From Methylocystis sp. (GTDB lineage: Bacteria > Pseudomonadota > Alphaproteobacteria > Rhizobiales > Beijerinckiaceae), in NCBI GenBank assembly GCA_024506175.1, contig JAMBEQ010000022.1, positions 1-51,617 of the forward strand: a stretch of 51,617 nucleotides of DNA, written 5' to 3'. The position numbers and the translations under genes are program-made. This document shows positions 1-7,236 of this stretch, piece by piece. The notes under the pieces are model-generated. The model did not search any database. It had not been told where the DNA came from and saw only the letters and a list, made by a program, of their open reading frames with translations. Each line of letters opens with the position of its first letter. Within the stretch, counting starts at the first letter, position 1.

Positions 1-307
1 CGAGCACGACTCGCGGGCGCTGCGTCGCCTGAAGCGTTTGCGAGAGGATCACATAGTCGAAGCTGTCCTCGGGATAATCGGCGAGGTCCGTGTCGGCGTC
101 GCCCTGGATGACCGACAATCCCTTGGAGACGCATTCATTGACGCCGCGCTGGGAGAGCTCGACGCCGCGTCCGTCGACATTCTTGTTTTGCGAAAGAAGC
201 TGCAGAAGCGCGCCGTCGCCACAGCCCACGTCGAGCACGCGCGCGCCCGGGTCGACCATCTCGGCGATGAGCAGATGATCGAGGCGGGGACTCTGGACGA
301 GCGTCAT
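1..307 (-). CDS. metW: Methionine biosynthesis protein MetW (partial, 3' end off the left edge)
   Basis: This is the N-terminal ~102 residues of a class I SAM-dependent methyltransferase-fold protein. The glycine-rich SAM-binding motif (VLDVGCGDG) is near residues 24-32, followed by an acidic loop (GVELS) and YVILSQTLQ. That pattern is typical of MetW, which works with MetX in homoserine acylation for methionine synthesis. The ATG (305-307) overlaps the TGA of metX by four bases, so the two are translationally coupled, which is the usual metX-metW order in alphaproteobacteria. The C-terminal half lies outside the window. Identity rests on the motifs and the metX neighbour. Confidence 0.88.
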   Translation of the reverse strand, partial: MTLVQSPRLDHLLIAEMVDPGARVLDVGCGDGALLQLLSQNKNVDGRGVELSQRGVNECVSKGLSVIQGDADTDLADYPEDSFDYVILSQTLQATQRPRVVL

Positions 308-1509
308 ACGCGCGCCCTCAGCCCGCGCGCGCTGGCGGCGGATTCTAAAAAGCCGCGCGTCGTCGCGATGAACATCGGCTCGTGCAACAGAAAGGCGTCG
401 TGGCCCTTGTCGGACTCGATCTCGACGAAGGAGACCGAGGCGCCGCCGGCGTTGAGCGCATGGACGATCGCGCGCGAGTCGGACGTCGGATACAGCCAGT
501 CGGAGGTGAAGGCGACGACGCAGAAGCGCGTTTTCGTGTCCTTGAAGGCCTGCGCGAGCGAGCCGCCGTAATCCGCCGCAAGGTCGAAATAGTCGCAGGC
601 GCGCGTCACGAAGAGATAGGAGTTGGCGTCGAAGCGTTCGACGAAAGTCACGCCCTGGTAACGCAGATAGCTCTCGACCTGGAAATCGGCGTCGAAGGAG
701 AAGGTCGGCGCCGAGCGGGCCTGCAGCTTGCGGCCGAATTTGCGCTGGAGCGCGGTCTCGGAGAGATAAGTGATATGCGCCGACATGCGCGCGACCGCCA
801 GTCCCTTTTCAGGACGCACGCCCTGTTCCAGATAGCGGCCGCCGCGCCAGTCGGGATCGGCCATCACGGCCTGCCGGCCCACTTCATTAAAGCCGATGTT
901 CTGCGCGGAGTGCTTGGCGGCCGTCGCGACCGGCATGGCGGAAAACACGCGCTCCGGATAGCTTGCCGCCCATTGCAGCACCTGCATGCCGCCCATCGAT
1001 CCGCCCGCGACGCAAAACAAAGTGTCGATCCCCAGATGATCGATGAGCATCGCCTGCGCGCGCACCATGTCGCGGATGGTTACGACGGGAAAATCGAGGC
1101 CGTAAGGCTTGCCCGTCGCGGGATTGATCGTGGACGGGCCCGTGGTGCCCATGCAGCCGCCGACAACATTGGAGCAGATGATGAAATAGCGCTCGGTGTC
1201 GAAGGGCTTGCCGGGGCCGACCATCGCGTCCCACCAGCCGGGCTTGCCGGTTACAGGATGAACGCCGGCCGCATACTGGTCGCCGGTGAGGGCGTGGCAA
1301 AGCAGGATGGCGTTGCTGTGGTCGGCGTTTAATTCGCCATAAGTCTCGTAGCCAATCGCCAGCGGCGCAATGCGGCCGCCGCCATCGGCGACAAGCGCTT
1401 TGTCGGCCGGAAAAACGACGCTTTTTCCGTGCGGCCTGCCATTTGCGCCGCCCGCCGCGTAAGGCGGCGCGCCGTCGTCGCGCCGCGCCTGCTCCAATTG
1501 GTTCAACAC
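304..1509 (-). CDS. metX: Homoserine O-acyltransferase MetX
   Basis: Alpha/beta-hydrolase-fold enzyme that transfers an acyl group from acyl-CoA to homoserine, the first committed step of methionine synthesis. Visible family marks are the substrate-loop region (CHALTGDQ), the nucleophile elbow GGSMGGMQ with its catalytic Ser, [10 protein letters not shown] with the catalytic Asp, and [12 protein letters not shown] with the catalytic His. The frame is open up to 1656, which would give 450 residues, longer than the usual ~380-400. I chose the GTG at 1509 (401 aa) because an AGGA stands just upstream; the ATG at 1551 lacks a clear ribosome site but is possible. The stop overlaps metW. Whether acetyl- or succinyl-CoA is used cannot be read from the sequence. 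Confidence 0.9.
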   Translation of the reverse strand: MLNQLEQARRDDGAPPYAAGGANGRPHGKSVVFPADKALVADGGGRIAPLAIGYETYGELNADHSNAILLCHALTGDQYAAGVHPVTGKPGWWDAMVGPGKPFDTERYFIICSNVVGGCMGTTGPSTINPATGKPYGLDFPVVTIRDMVRAQAMLIDHLGIDTLFCVAGGSMGGMQVLQWAASYPERVFSAMPVATAAKHSAQNIGFNEVGRQAVMADPDWRGGRYLEQGVRPEKGLAVARMSAHITYLSETALQRKFGRKLQARSAPTFSFDADFQVESYLRYQGVTFVERFDANSYLFVTRACDYFDLAADYGGSLAQAFKDTKTRFCVVAFTSDWLYPTSDSRAIVHALNAGGASVSFVEIESDKGHDAFLLHEPMFIATTRGFLESAASARGLRARV

Positions 1510-1709
1510 GATCCTCGCGTTCGATATGCCGAACGAATTGTTCGGGAACATCGAGGCGCGCGGCGGGACTGTCAAGGCCTGAAATGGCGGCTGGCCCTCG
1601 CTTACCGGCGAAACAGCCCGGGACTGCGCTGTTCGCCCAGAGCGTAGGCGTCGCAATTGCTGGCGGCTTTCTGACGAGGCCGGTCGCTAGCCCGAGACTT
1701 TATCCGGGA

Positions 1710-2540
1710 TCAGGAAAAAAGGTCCTTCTCGCCAGACGCCGGCGCGCTCATCAGCTCGACGACCGCGCCGAGCTGCGTAAGGTCCTGCGGCCGCGACAGA
1801 CGATGGTCGCCGTCGGCGACGAAGGTGAGCGTCACCGGGTCGGCCGAGAGGTGTTCGACAAGCTTCATTGCGTGACGCCAGGGCACGTCCGGGTCGGCCA
1901 TGCCCTGCAAAATATGAACGGGCGCGTGCGTGCGAATGAGCCCTCCGAACAAGAGGCGCTTGCGACCGTCTTCTATCAGGCGGCGCGTGATGGGCTTCGG
2001 GTCGGGCGCGTATTGGGAGGGACGACGCCATTCGCCCTTTTCCATGATCTCGCAGCGCGACGCTTCGTCGAGATTCTCCCACACGAGCTCCTCGGTGAAA
2101 TCGACGGCCGGCGCAATCAAGATCAGTCCCGCAAGCCGACGTTCTTCGCTTCTCTCGGCAAGACGGCGTGCGAGGAGCAACGCCAGCCAGCCGCCCATGG
2201 AGCTGCCGACAACGATTTGCGGCCCTTCCGTCGATTGAAGGAAGAGAGCTGAGGTCTGCTCCAGCCAATCGCCTATGCAGCCGTCCGCGAAGCGCCCGCT
2301 TGATTCTCCATGGCCAGAATAATCGAAGCGCAGAAAGGCCCGGCCTCTCTCGCGCGCCCATGCGTCGAGGTAGCTCGCCTTGGTGGAGAGCATGTCCGAA
2401 GCGAAACCGCCGAGCCAAACAATTCCCGGCGCCCTGGCCCCGGCGCTGGTCGCCTTGCGCAATCGCCTTGCGATCCGCCAAGGCGCGCCGCCGGCAGGAT
2501 TGGAGACGTCGATGAAGTCCAAAGCGATTTCGGGGGCCAT
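1710..2540 (-). CDS. Alpha/beta hydrolase, ABHD10-like
   Basis: A 276-residue alpha/beta hydrolase. It shows an oxyanion-loop region (WLGGFASDM), FDYSGHGESSG, a nucleophile elbow GSSMGGW with the catalytic Ser near residue 115, a later acidic residue in the GMADPDVPW stretch and a C-terminal GDHRLSRP that supplies the catalytic His. The pattern fits the ABHD10/serine-aminopeptidase-like group seen in many alphaproteobacteria. There is no signal peptide, so it should be cytoplasmic. It lies downstream of the divergent glycosyltransferase start and points toward metX. Substrate is unknown; thioesterase or carboxylesterase activity would be usual for the family. Confidence 0.85.
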   Translation of the reverse strand: MAPEIALDFIDVSNPAGGAPWRIARRLRKATSAGARAPGIVWLGGFASDMLSTKASYLDAWARERGRAFLRFDYSGHGESSGRFADGCIGDWLEQTSALFLQSTEGPQIVVGSSMGGWLALLLARRLAERSEERRLAGLILIAPAVDFTEELVWENLDEASRCEIMEKGEWRRPSQYAPDPKPITRRLIEDGRKRLLFGGLIRTHAPVHILQGMADPDVPWRHAMKLVEHLSADPVTLTFVADGDHRLSRPQDLTQLGAVVELMSAPASGEKDLFS

Positions 2541-2643
2541 AGCGCGATAACCTTGTTTTGCCGCCTTTCACTCACAGTTGGTAAATAATCTCGCCCGAGA
2601 ATGCGAGCGTTCCGCTTCGCAGACGGCCGCTCGCTAGCCCTCG

Positions 2644-3849
2644 ATGCCACAGACGCTTCTTTCTTCGGTAGCCGCCGCCGACCAGTCGCTGGTCGGGAGG
2701 ACCGTGCTGCAGATTGTGCCCGATCTCAGATCGGGCGGGGCGGAGCGCGCCACCATCGATATAGCCGAAGCGCTCTCCCAGGCGGGGGGGCGCAGTCTCG
2801 TCGTCTCGCGCGGCGGGCGCATGGTCAGCGAGCTGCAATCCAAGGGCGGCGTCTGGATTCCTTTTCCCGCGGCGACAAAGAACCCCATCGCCATGGCGCT
2901 CAATTCGGTGCAGCTTGCGCGCATCATGCGCGACGAGCGCGTCGACATCGTCCATGCGCGGTCTCGCGCGCCTGCATGGGTCGCCTATTACGCCACCCGC
3001 CAGGCCGGCGCGAAATTCGTCACGACCTATCACAGCGCCTACAACAGCGGCTCGCCTGTGAAGCTGCGCTACAACGCGATCATGGCGTCGGGCGACGCCG
3101 TCATCGCCATCTCGGAATTCGCAGCGCAACGCATCCGCGAGCTGCATCCGGAAGCGGCGGGACGCGTGGCGGTTATCCCTCGAGGCGTCGATCTGCGGGC
3201 CTTTTCGCCGGACGCCGTATCGCCGTCGCGGGTTCATAGGCTCCGCGCGCAATGGGGCGTCGCCGCGCACGAACGAATCGTGCTGCTGCCCGCGCGTCTC
3301 TCGGCGCGCAAGGGTCACGCGCTGATGATCGAGGCAGCTAAGCGCCTCGCGGCGGAAGGGATGGGCGATATTCGGATCGTGTTCGTCGGCGAACCCCACA
3401 GCGACAGTTTTCGACGAACAATCGAGACGCAGATCGTCCGCGCGGGCGTTTCGGATTTTATCCGCAGCGCCGGCCATTGTGACGACATGCCGGCCGCCTA
3501 TCTCGCCGCCGCCGCGATCGTCGCGCCCGCGACCGAGCCCGAGGCCTTCGGCCGCGTGGCGATCGAGGCTCAGGCGATGGGCGCGCCCGTCATCGTCTCG
3601 GACATCGGCGCCTCTACGGAAATCGTTCGCGCGCCCCCGCAGACGCCGCGCCATCAGGCGACAGGCTGGCGTGTGCCGCCGGGGGACCCGGTCGCTCTCG
3701 CGCGGGCGGTAAGCGAGGCCCTGGCGATAACGGCTTCGGCGCGCGACGAACTTGCATTGCGCGCCCGAGCCAATGCGCAGTCGCGCTTTTCCGTCGAGCA
3801 GATGCAGCGCGGGACGCTTGAAGTCTACAAGCGCCTGCTCGGGCGGTAG
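2644..3849 (+). CDS. Glycosyltransferase family 4 (GT-B fold)
   Basis: A 401-residue retaining glycosyltransferase. The N-terminal domain carries the acceptor-side glycine loop (LRSGGAERATIDIA, about residues 28-41). The linker IPRGVDLRAFSP (about 178-189) and the donor-side VLLPARLSARKGH follow, and the E-x7-E motif EPEAFGRVAIEAQ (about 298-310) contacts the nucleotide sugar. No membrane segment is apparent. It is divergent from the hydrolase, with about 100 bases between the starts, and has no polysaccharide operon next to it. Such isolated GT4 enzymes often act in lipopolysaccharide or capsule synthesis, but substrate cannot be inferred here. Confidence 0.9.
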   Translation: MPQTLLSSVAAADQSLVGRTVLQIVPDLRSGGAERATIDIAEALSQAGGRSLVVSRGGRMVSELQSKGGVWIPFPAATKNPIAMALNSVQLARIMRDERVDIVHARSRAPAWVAYYATRQAGAKFVTTYHSAYNSGSPVKLRYNAIMASGDAVIAISEFAAQRIRELHPEAAGRVAVIPRGVDLRAFSPDAVSPSRVHRLRAQWGVAAHERIVLLPARLSARKGHALMIEAAKRLAAEGMGDIRIVFVGEPHSDSFRRTIETQIVRAGVSDFIRSAGHCDDMPAAYLAAAAIVAPATEPEAFGRVAIEAQAMGAPVIVSDIGASTEIVRAPPQTPRHQATGWRVPPGDPVALARAVSEALAITASARDELALRARANAQSRFSVEQMQRGTLEVYKRLLGR

Positions 3850-3939
3850 GAAGGCCTGCGGCGCCTCATTGAGGTCGAACATTCGCCCATTTGAAGCGCG
3901 ACGCTTCATGATCGCCACCACGAGTAAGGAGCGATCGTT

Positions 3940-4422
3940 ATGAAGCGTATCAGTGTTCTCGATCTCTTCGCGCGTTCTTGCATCATCTGCGCAAGCCTAA
4001 GTTTTCTGGCCGCGCCGGCGCAAGCAGCCGCTTCCAGCGACCCTTATGATCCACATGGGATCTGGCTCCGCCCCGAGGGCGGCGAGCAGTTCAGCTTCTA
4101 TGATTGCGGCGCGCAGCTCTGCGCCAAGCTTGTCGCCGTGACGAAGCCGGAGGATCAAAAATCAGTCGGGACGGTGATCTTGCGCGGCGCGTCCAAGAGC
4201 GGCCCCAACGAGTGGAAGGGCAAGCTCTACAATGCGGCGGACGGCAAAACCTACGACGGCTCTATCACGGTCAAATCCGCGAGCGAGCTCCGGCTGAAGG
4301 GCTGCCTCTGGGGCATCCTTTGCAGCGGCGAGACCTGGACCCGAGTCAGCGCCGCGCCCGCTAAGCCCCAGGCTGCGCTGGAGCTGCGCGACAAAACAGC
4401 CAAGGCCGCGAACGCTGATTAG
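3940..4422 (+). CDS. Secreted DUF2147 family protein
   Basis: A 160-residue protein with a signal peptide (hydrophobic SCIICASLSFLAAPAQAAA, cleavage likely near residues 30-31). The mature part reads DPHGIWLRPEGGEQF ... YDCGAQLCAKLV ... YNAADGKTYDGSI ... LKGCLWGILCSGETWTRV. This is the DUF2147 layout: a small beta-barrel-like periplasmic domain of unknown function with conserved tryptophan, glycine and paired cysteines. It stands alone, followed by a dispersed repeat and a strong intrinsic terminator. GAGTAAGGAG upstream gives a good ribosome site for the ATG. Confidence 0.88.
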   Translation: MKRISVLDLFARSCIICASLSFLAAPAQAAASSDPYDPHGIWLRPEGGEQFSFYDCGAQLCAKLVAVTKPEDQKSVGTVILRGASKSGPNEWKGKLYNAADGKTYDGSITVKSASELRLKGCLWGILCSGETWTRVSAAPAKPQAALELRDKTAKAANAD

Positions 4423-4525
4423 AGCGCATTCCGCAAAAGTTGACAGACTTTTGCGGTAAGAATGCGCTCAGCGATTTGGTTTTGCTTGTCGCTTGTGTGA
4501 TTCCAGGCGAGCAGGAAAGCGCGCT
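4423..4525. repeat. Dispersed intergenic palindromic repeat, copy 1
   Basis: The element begins AGCGCATTCCGCAAAAGT. Its first part folds back on itself (AGCGCATTC...GAATGCGCT, with CAAAAGT/ACTTTTG inside), and it ends in GGAAAGCGCGCT. A related element lies at 19846-19943 and shares both ends (GAGCGCATTCC and GGAAAGCGCGCT) plus the internal order GAATGCGC, TGTCGCT, TGATTCCA, GCGAGC. No coding capacity is evident. It starts at the stop of the DUF2147 gene and precedes a separate terminator. Confidence 0.75.
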
Positions 4526-4554
4526 AAGTCCCGAAATTACTTGCCAGCAACCGG

Positions 4555-4582
4555 GCGCCGCCTTTTCAGGCGGCGCTTTTTT
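4555..4582 (+). terminator. Intrinsic terminator after the DUF2147 gene
   Basis: A perfect 8-bp GC stem (GCGCCGCC / GGCGGCGC) with a six-base loop TTTTCA is followed directly by six T. It should end transcription from the DUF2147 gene. Its position also argues against antiporter starts upstream of it. Confidence 0.9.
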
Positions 4583-4681
4583 GTGCGGCTTACCTGCGAC
4601 GTTTCGGCTAGATCCGGCTCGCCAAACCCCTCTGCGCCGTTACATTCGCTTCATCGAATCATCGGGGGGCTGCGAGGCTTC

Positions 4682-6544
4682 GTGGGCGAAAATCCTTTAC
4701 ACCTCGAATCTTACCGAGAAGCGCTCGTCTTTCTCGCAACGGCGGGCGTTGTCGTGCCCTTGTTCCATCGGCTGCGTATCAGCCCGGTGCTGGGCTTTCT
4801 TCTGGCAGGCGCTGCGCTCGGGCCGCATGGGCTCGGCCGCCTGGCTGAAGATCACGACTGGCTGCGCTCTTTCACCATCGCGGATGTGCAAGGGGTCTCG
4901 CAGCTTGCTGAATTCGGGCTTGTTTTCCTGCTCTTTATGATCGGTCTGGAGCTGTCTTGGGAGCGCCTGTCGCGTCTGAGGCGGCTCGTTTTCGGCCTCG
5001 GACTCGCGCAGGTGGCCGCCTGCACGACCGTGCTCGCCCTCGTTGGTCGCTATTGGTTCGGCGTCGAAGCGGCGCCCTCGATTCTCATGGGCGCGGCGCT
5101 CGCCATGTCCTCGACGGCGGTGGTCTTGCCGGTGCTCTCGGAGGGCCGGCGCATCAATAAATCGCCGGGGCGAGTCGCCTTCTCGGTCCTGCTGCTGCAA
5201 GATCTCATGGTGGCGCCGGCGCTGTTCTTCGTCTCGGCGCTCGCCCAGGCCCAGAACGGGTTCAACGCCCTCCAGGCCGTTTCCGCCTTTCTGCCCGGCT
5301 TCGCCGCGCTCGCGGGGTTGATCGTCGTTGGACGCTTGCTCTTGCGCCCGCTGTTTCGGCTCGTCGCCTCGGCGCAGCTGACCGAGCTTTTCGTCGCCGC
5401 GTGCCTGCTTGTTGTCGTGGGTGAAGCGCTGGTGACGGCGGCGGCTGGGCTCTCCATGGGCCTTGGCGCCTTTATCGCCGGGCTGCTGCTGGCGGAGACG
5501 GAGTTCCGGCGCGAAATCGAGGTGACGATCGAGCCGTTCAAGGGCTTGTTGCTTGGCCTTTTCTTCGTCTCCGTGGGCGCGGGGCTGGACGTCGGCGCGG
5601 TGGTCGCCGACCCTGCGCCGACATTCATCCATGCGCTAGGCTATATCGCCGTAAAGGCGGCGATCATCTTCGCGCTCGCGCTTTTGTTTCGCCTTGATTG
5701 GCGAACCTCGGCGGAGGCTGCGCTGCTGCTCGCGCCGGGCGGCGAGTTCGCTTTCGCGCTCCTCACCTCCGCGATGCTCGCGGGCGTTCTGCCGGGTCAC
5801 TTCGGCGATGACGCCATGGTGGTTGTGACGTTGAGCATTTTCTTCATCCCGGCGCTGGGGAGGCTGGGCGCGCGGCTCTCGCAGCGCGCTGAACGCGCCT
5901 ACGATGAAGCGCAATACACCCATCTCAAGCCGGAGAGCGCTGTCGCAGAAGGCCGCGTCATGATTGTCGGCTATGGGCGGATCGGCAGCCTCGTCGGCGA
6001 CATGCTTTCGCGGCACGATGTGCCTTTCGTGGCGGTCGAGAGCCTGGTCTCGATTGTGACGGAGGAGCGAGCGAAGGGAGTGGAGATCTATTGGGGCAAC
6101 GCCACGCGGCGGGAGTTTCTCCTTCGCTGCGGCCTGGAGCACGCGCGGGCGCTGGTTGTGACCATCGAGAACGCCCCGGCGGCGGAAGAGATCGTGCGTC
6201 TCGCTCATGAAATACGCGGCGATCTGGTGATCGTCGCCCGCGCCCGCGACGCGCGCCATGCGACCGCGCTTTATTCGCTGGGCGCGAGCGACGCCATTCC
6301 CGAGACGATCGAGGCGAGCCTGCAGCTCGCTGAAACCGTGCTCGTCGATGTCGGCGTGCCCATGGGCTACGTCATCGCCTCCATCCACGAGAAGCGCGAC
6401 GAGTTCCGCAAGATCCTCCAGCCCACCGGCCAAGAGGCGCGCGCCCGCTACATCGAGCGACGCAAGGAGTTCAAGCGCGAGCAGGCGCGCCGCCGCATCG
6501 CGGGACGGCCTGGGAAGGAGGCCGGTGAGGAGGCAAAGAGCTAA
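4682..6544 (+). CDS. KefB/KefC-type monovalent cation:proton antiporter (CPA2) with RCK/TrkA-N domain
   Basis: An inner-membrane transporter of the CPA2 family. The first ~390 residues hold about a dozen hydrophobic segments of the Na+/H+ exchanger fold (ALVFLATAGVVVPLFHRL, PVLGFLLAGAALGPHG, FGLVFLLFMIGLELS). The region from about residue 420 is a cytoplasmic TrkA-N/RCK nucleotide-binding domain (RVMIVGYGRIGSLVGDML), and the tail is a basic helix. In KefB/KefC the RCK domain gates potassium efflux; that role is likely but not proven here. The frame is open from 4493, but the stretch before 4682 crosses a terminator and is not family-like. I therefore chose the GTG at 4682, which has AGG just upstream (620 aa). 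Confidence 0.88.
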   Translation: MGENPLHLESYREALVFLATAGVVVPLFHRLRISPVLGFLLAGAALGPHGLGRLAEDHDWLRSFTIADVQGVSQLAEFGLVFLLFMIGLELSWERLSRLRRLVFGLGLAQVAACTTVLALVGRYWFGVEAAPSILMGAALAMSSTAVVLPVLSEGRRINKSPGRVAFSVLLLQDLMVAPALFFVSALAQAQNGFNALQAVSAFLPGFAALAGLIVVGRLLLRPLFRLVASAQLTELFVAACLLVVVGEALVTAAAGLSMGLGAFIAGLLLAETEFRREIEVTIEPFKGLLLGLFFVSVGAGLDVGAVVADPAPTFIHALGYIAVKAAIIFALALLFRLDWRTSAEAALLLAPGGEFAFALLTSAMLAGVLPGHFGDDAMVVVTLSIFFIPALGRLGARLSQRAERAYDEAQYTHLKPESAVAEGRVMIVGYGRIGSLVGDMLSRHDVPFVAVESLVSIVTEERAKGVEIYWGNATRREFLLRCGLEHARALVVTIENAPAAEEIVRLAHEIRGDLVIVARARDARHATALYSLGASDAIPETIEASLQLAETVLVDVGVPMGYVIASIHEKRDEFRKILQPTGQEARARYIERRKEFKREQARRRIAGRPGKEAGEEAKS

Positions 6545-6606
6545 AGCCGCTCTGGTGTCCAATTTTTCGCGCTTCCTTGCGCCGAACCGGCGCCCACGGA
6601 TGCGCT

Positions 6607-7110
6607 TTAATCCTCGCTCCAGAAATAGTGCCAAACGCCGTCCGAGGCGATGCCGATCCGCATCGGACGCGGCTTGCCTTCAGCGTTAGAACGCGCAAGA
6701 TCGGCAAAGCGCACGCAGGACCAGCGCGCGCGGGCGTCATCCTCATCGGCGGGCGTCGACGGACGACTGGCGAAGGCCGGCCATTCGTAAAGCGTTGTCG
6801 GCCCGCGTGTGATCTTGACATAGGGCTGCGCGAAAACCGCGCGCGCGATGACGATCGTCTCGCGTCCTTTCCTGTCAAAGGAAAGAGTCTTCAAGATCTC
6901 GATCGGGTCCGTCCCTGCCTTGAAGGTTCCGCTCTTGGCGAAGAGCGGGCGAACCTCATTCCAGTCGATGGGTATTCGCAGCGCCTCCACGTCGTTCTTA
7001 TCGAGAGCCGCGATGATCTTGTCGCGCATCATCATCACCAGCGGCGGCAATGCTGCGAGGTCGCTCGTGGGGAGCGAGACGGCGTCCAACGTTTCTTTTT
7101 TTCTGGTCAT
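6607..7110 (-). CDS. Conserved hypothetical protein, 167 aa
   Basis: A soluble protein beginning MTRKKETLDAVSLP, with no signal peptide or membrane segment. It has a helical start (LVMMMRDKIIAALDKNDVEA), a middle rich in basic and aromatic residues (RAVFAQPYVKITRGPTTLYE) and an end typical of small beta domains (IGIASDGVWHYFWSED). I do not recognise the family. It is convergent with the antiporter gene (62 bases apart) and divergent from the DUF4175 gene. Coding is supported by a full frame on the minus strand with sensible amino-acid composition and by the gap it fills. Confidence 0.7.
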   Translation of the reverse strand: MTRKKETLDAVSLPTSDLAALPPLVMMMRDKIIAALDKNDVEALRIPIDWNEVRPLFAKSGTFKAGTDPIEILKTLSFDRKGRETIVIARAVFAQPYVKITRGPTTLYEWPAFASRPSTPADEDDARARWSCVRFADLARSNAEGKPRPMRIGIASDGVWHYFWSED

Positions 7111-7236
7111 GGCGCATGTTACGCGGGCCGCCCCGCAAAAGGCCAATTCTTGCTCTTCTGCTTCGCCTTCGGGGCGCAGGGATTATATACTCGGGCTGCA
7201 ACCGCCATCTCTGCCGAGATGCTCGCCGGAGCGCGA

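Noticed and set aside
1510-1656. 49-residue N-terminal extension of MetX
   Set aside because: No ribosome site at 1656, family length exceeded, and a TTGACA lies inside it; it is more likely leader sequence. I also looked for a SAM-II riboswitch here and did not see the consensus.
4493-4681. In-frame extension of the antiporter to an ATG at 4493
   Set aside because: It crosses a perfect intrinsic terminator (4555-4582) and a repeat, is Arg-rich and does not resemble the family; the GTG at 4682 is preferred.
4697-5632. Long minus-strand frame inside the antiporter gene
   Set aside because: Arg/Gln/Glu-rich shadow of a GC-rich coding strand; the plus-strand gene has clear membrane segments and RCK motifs.
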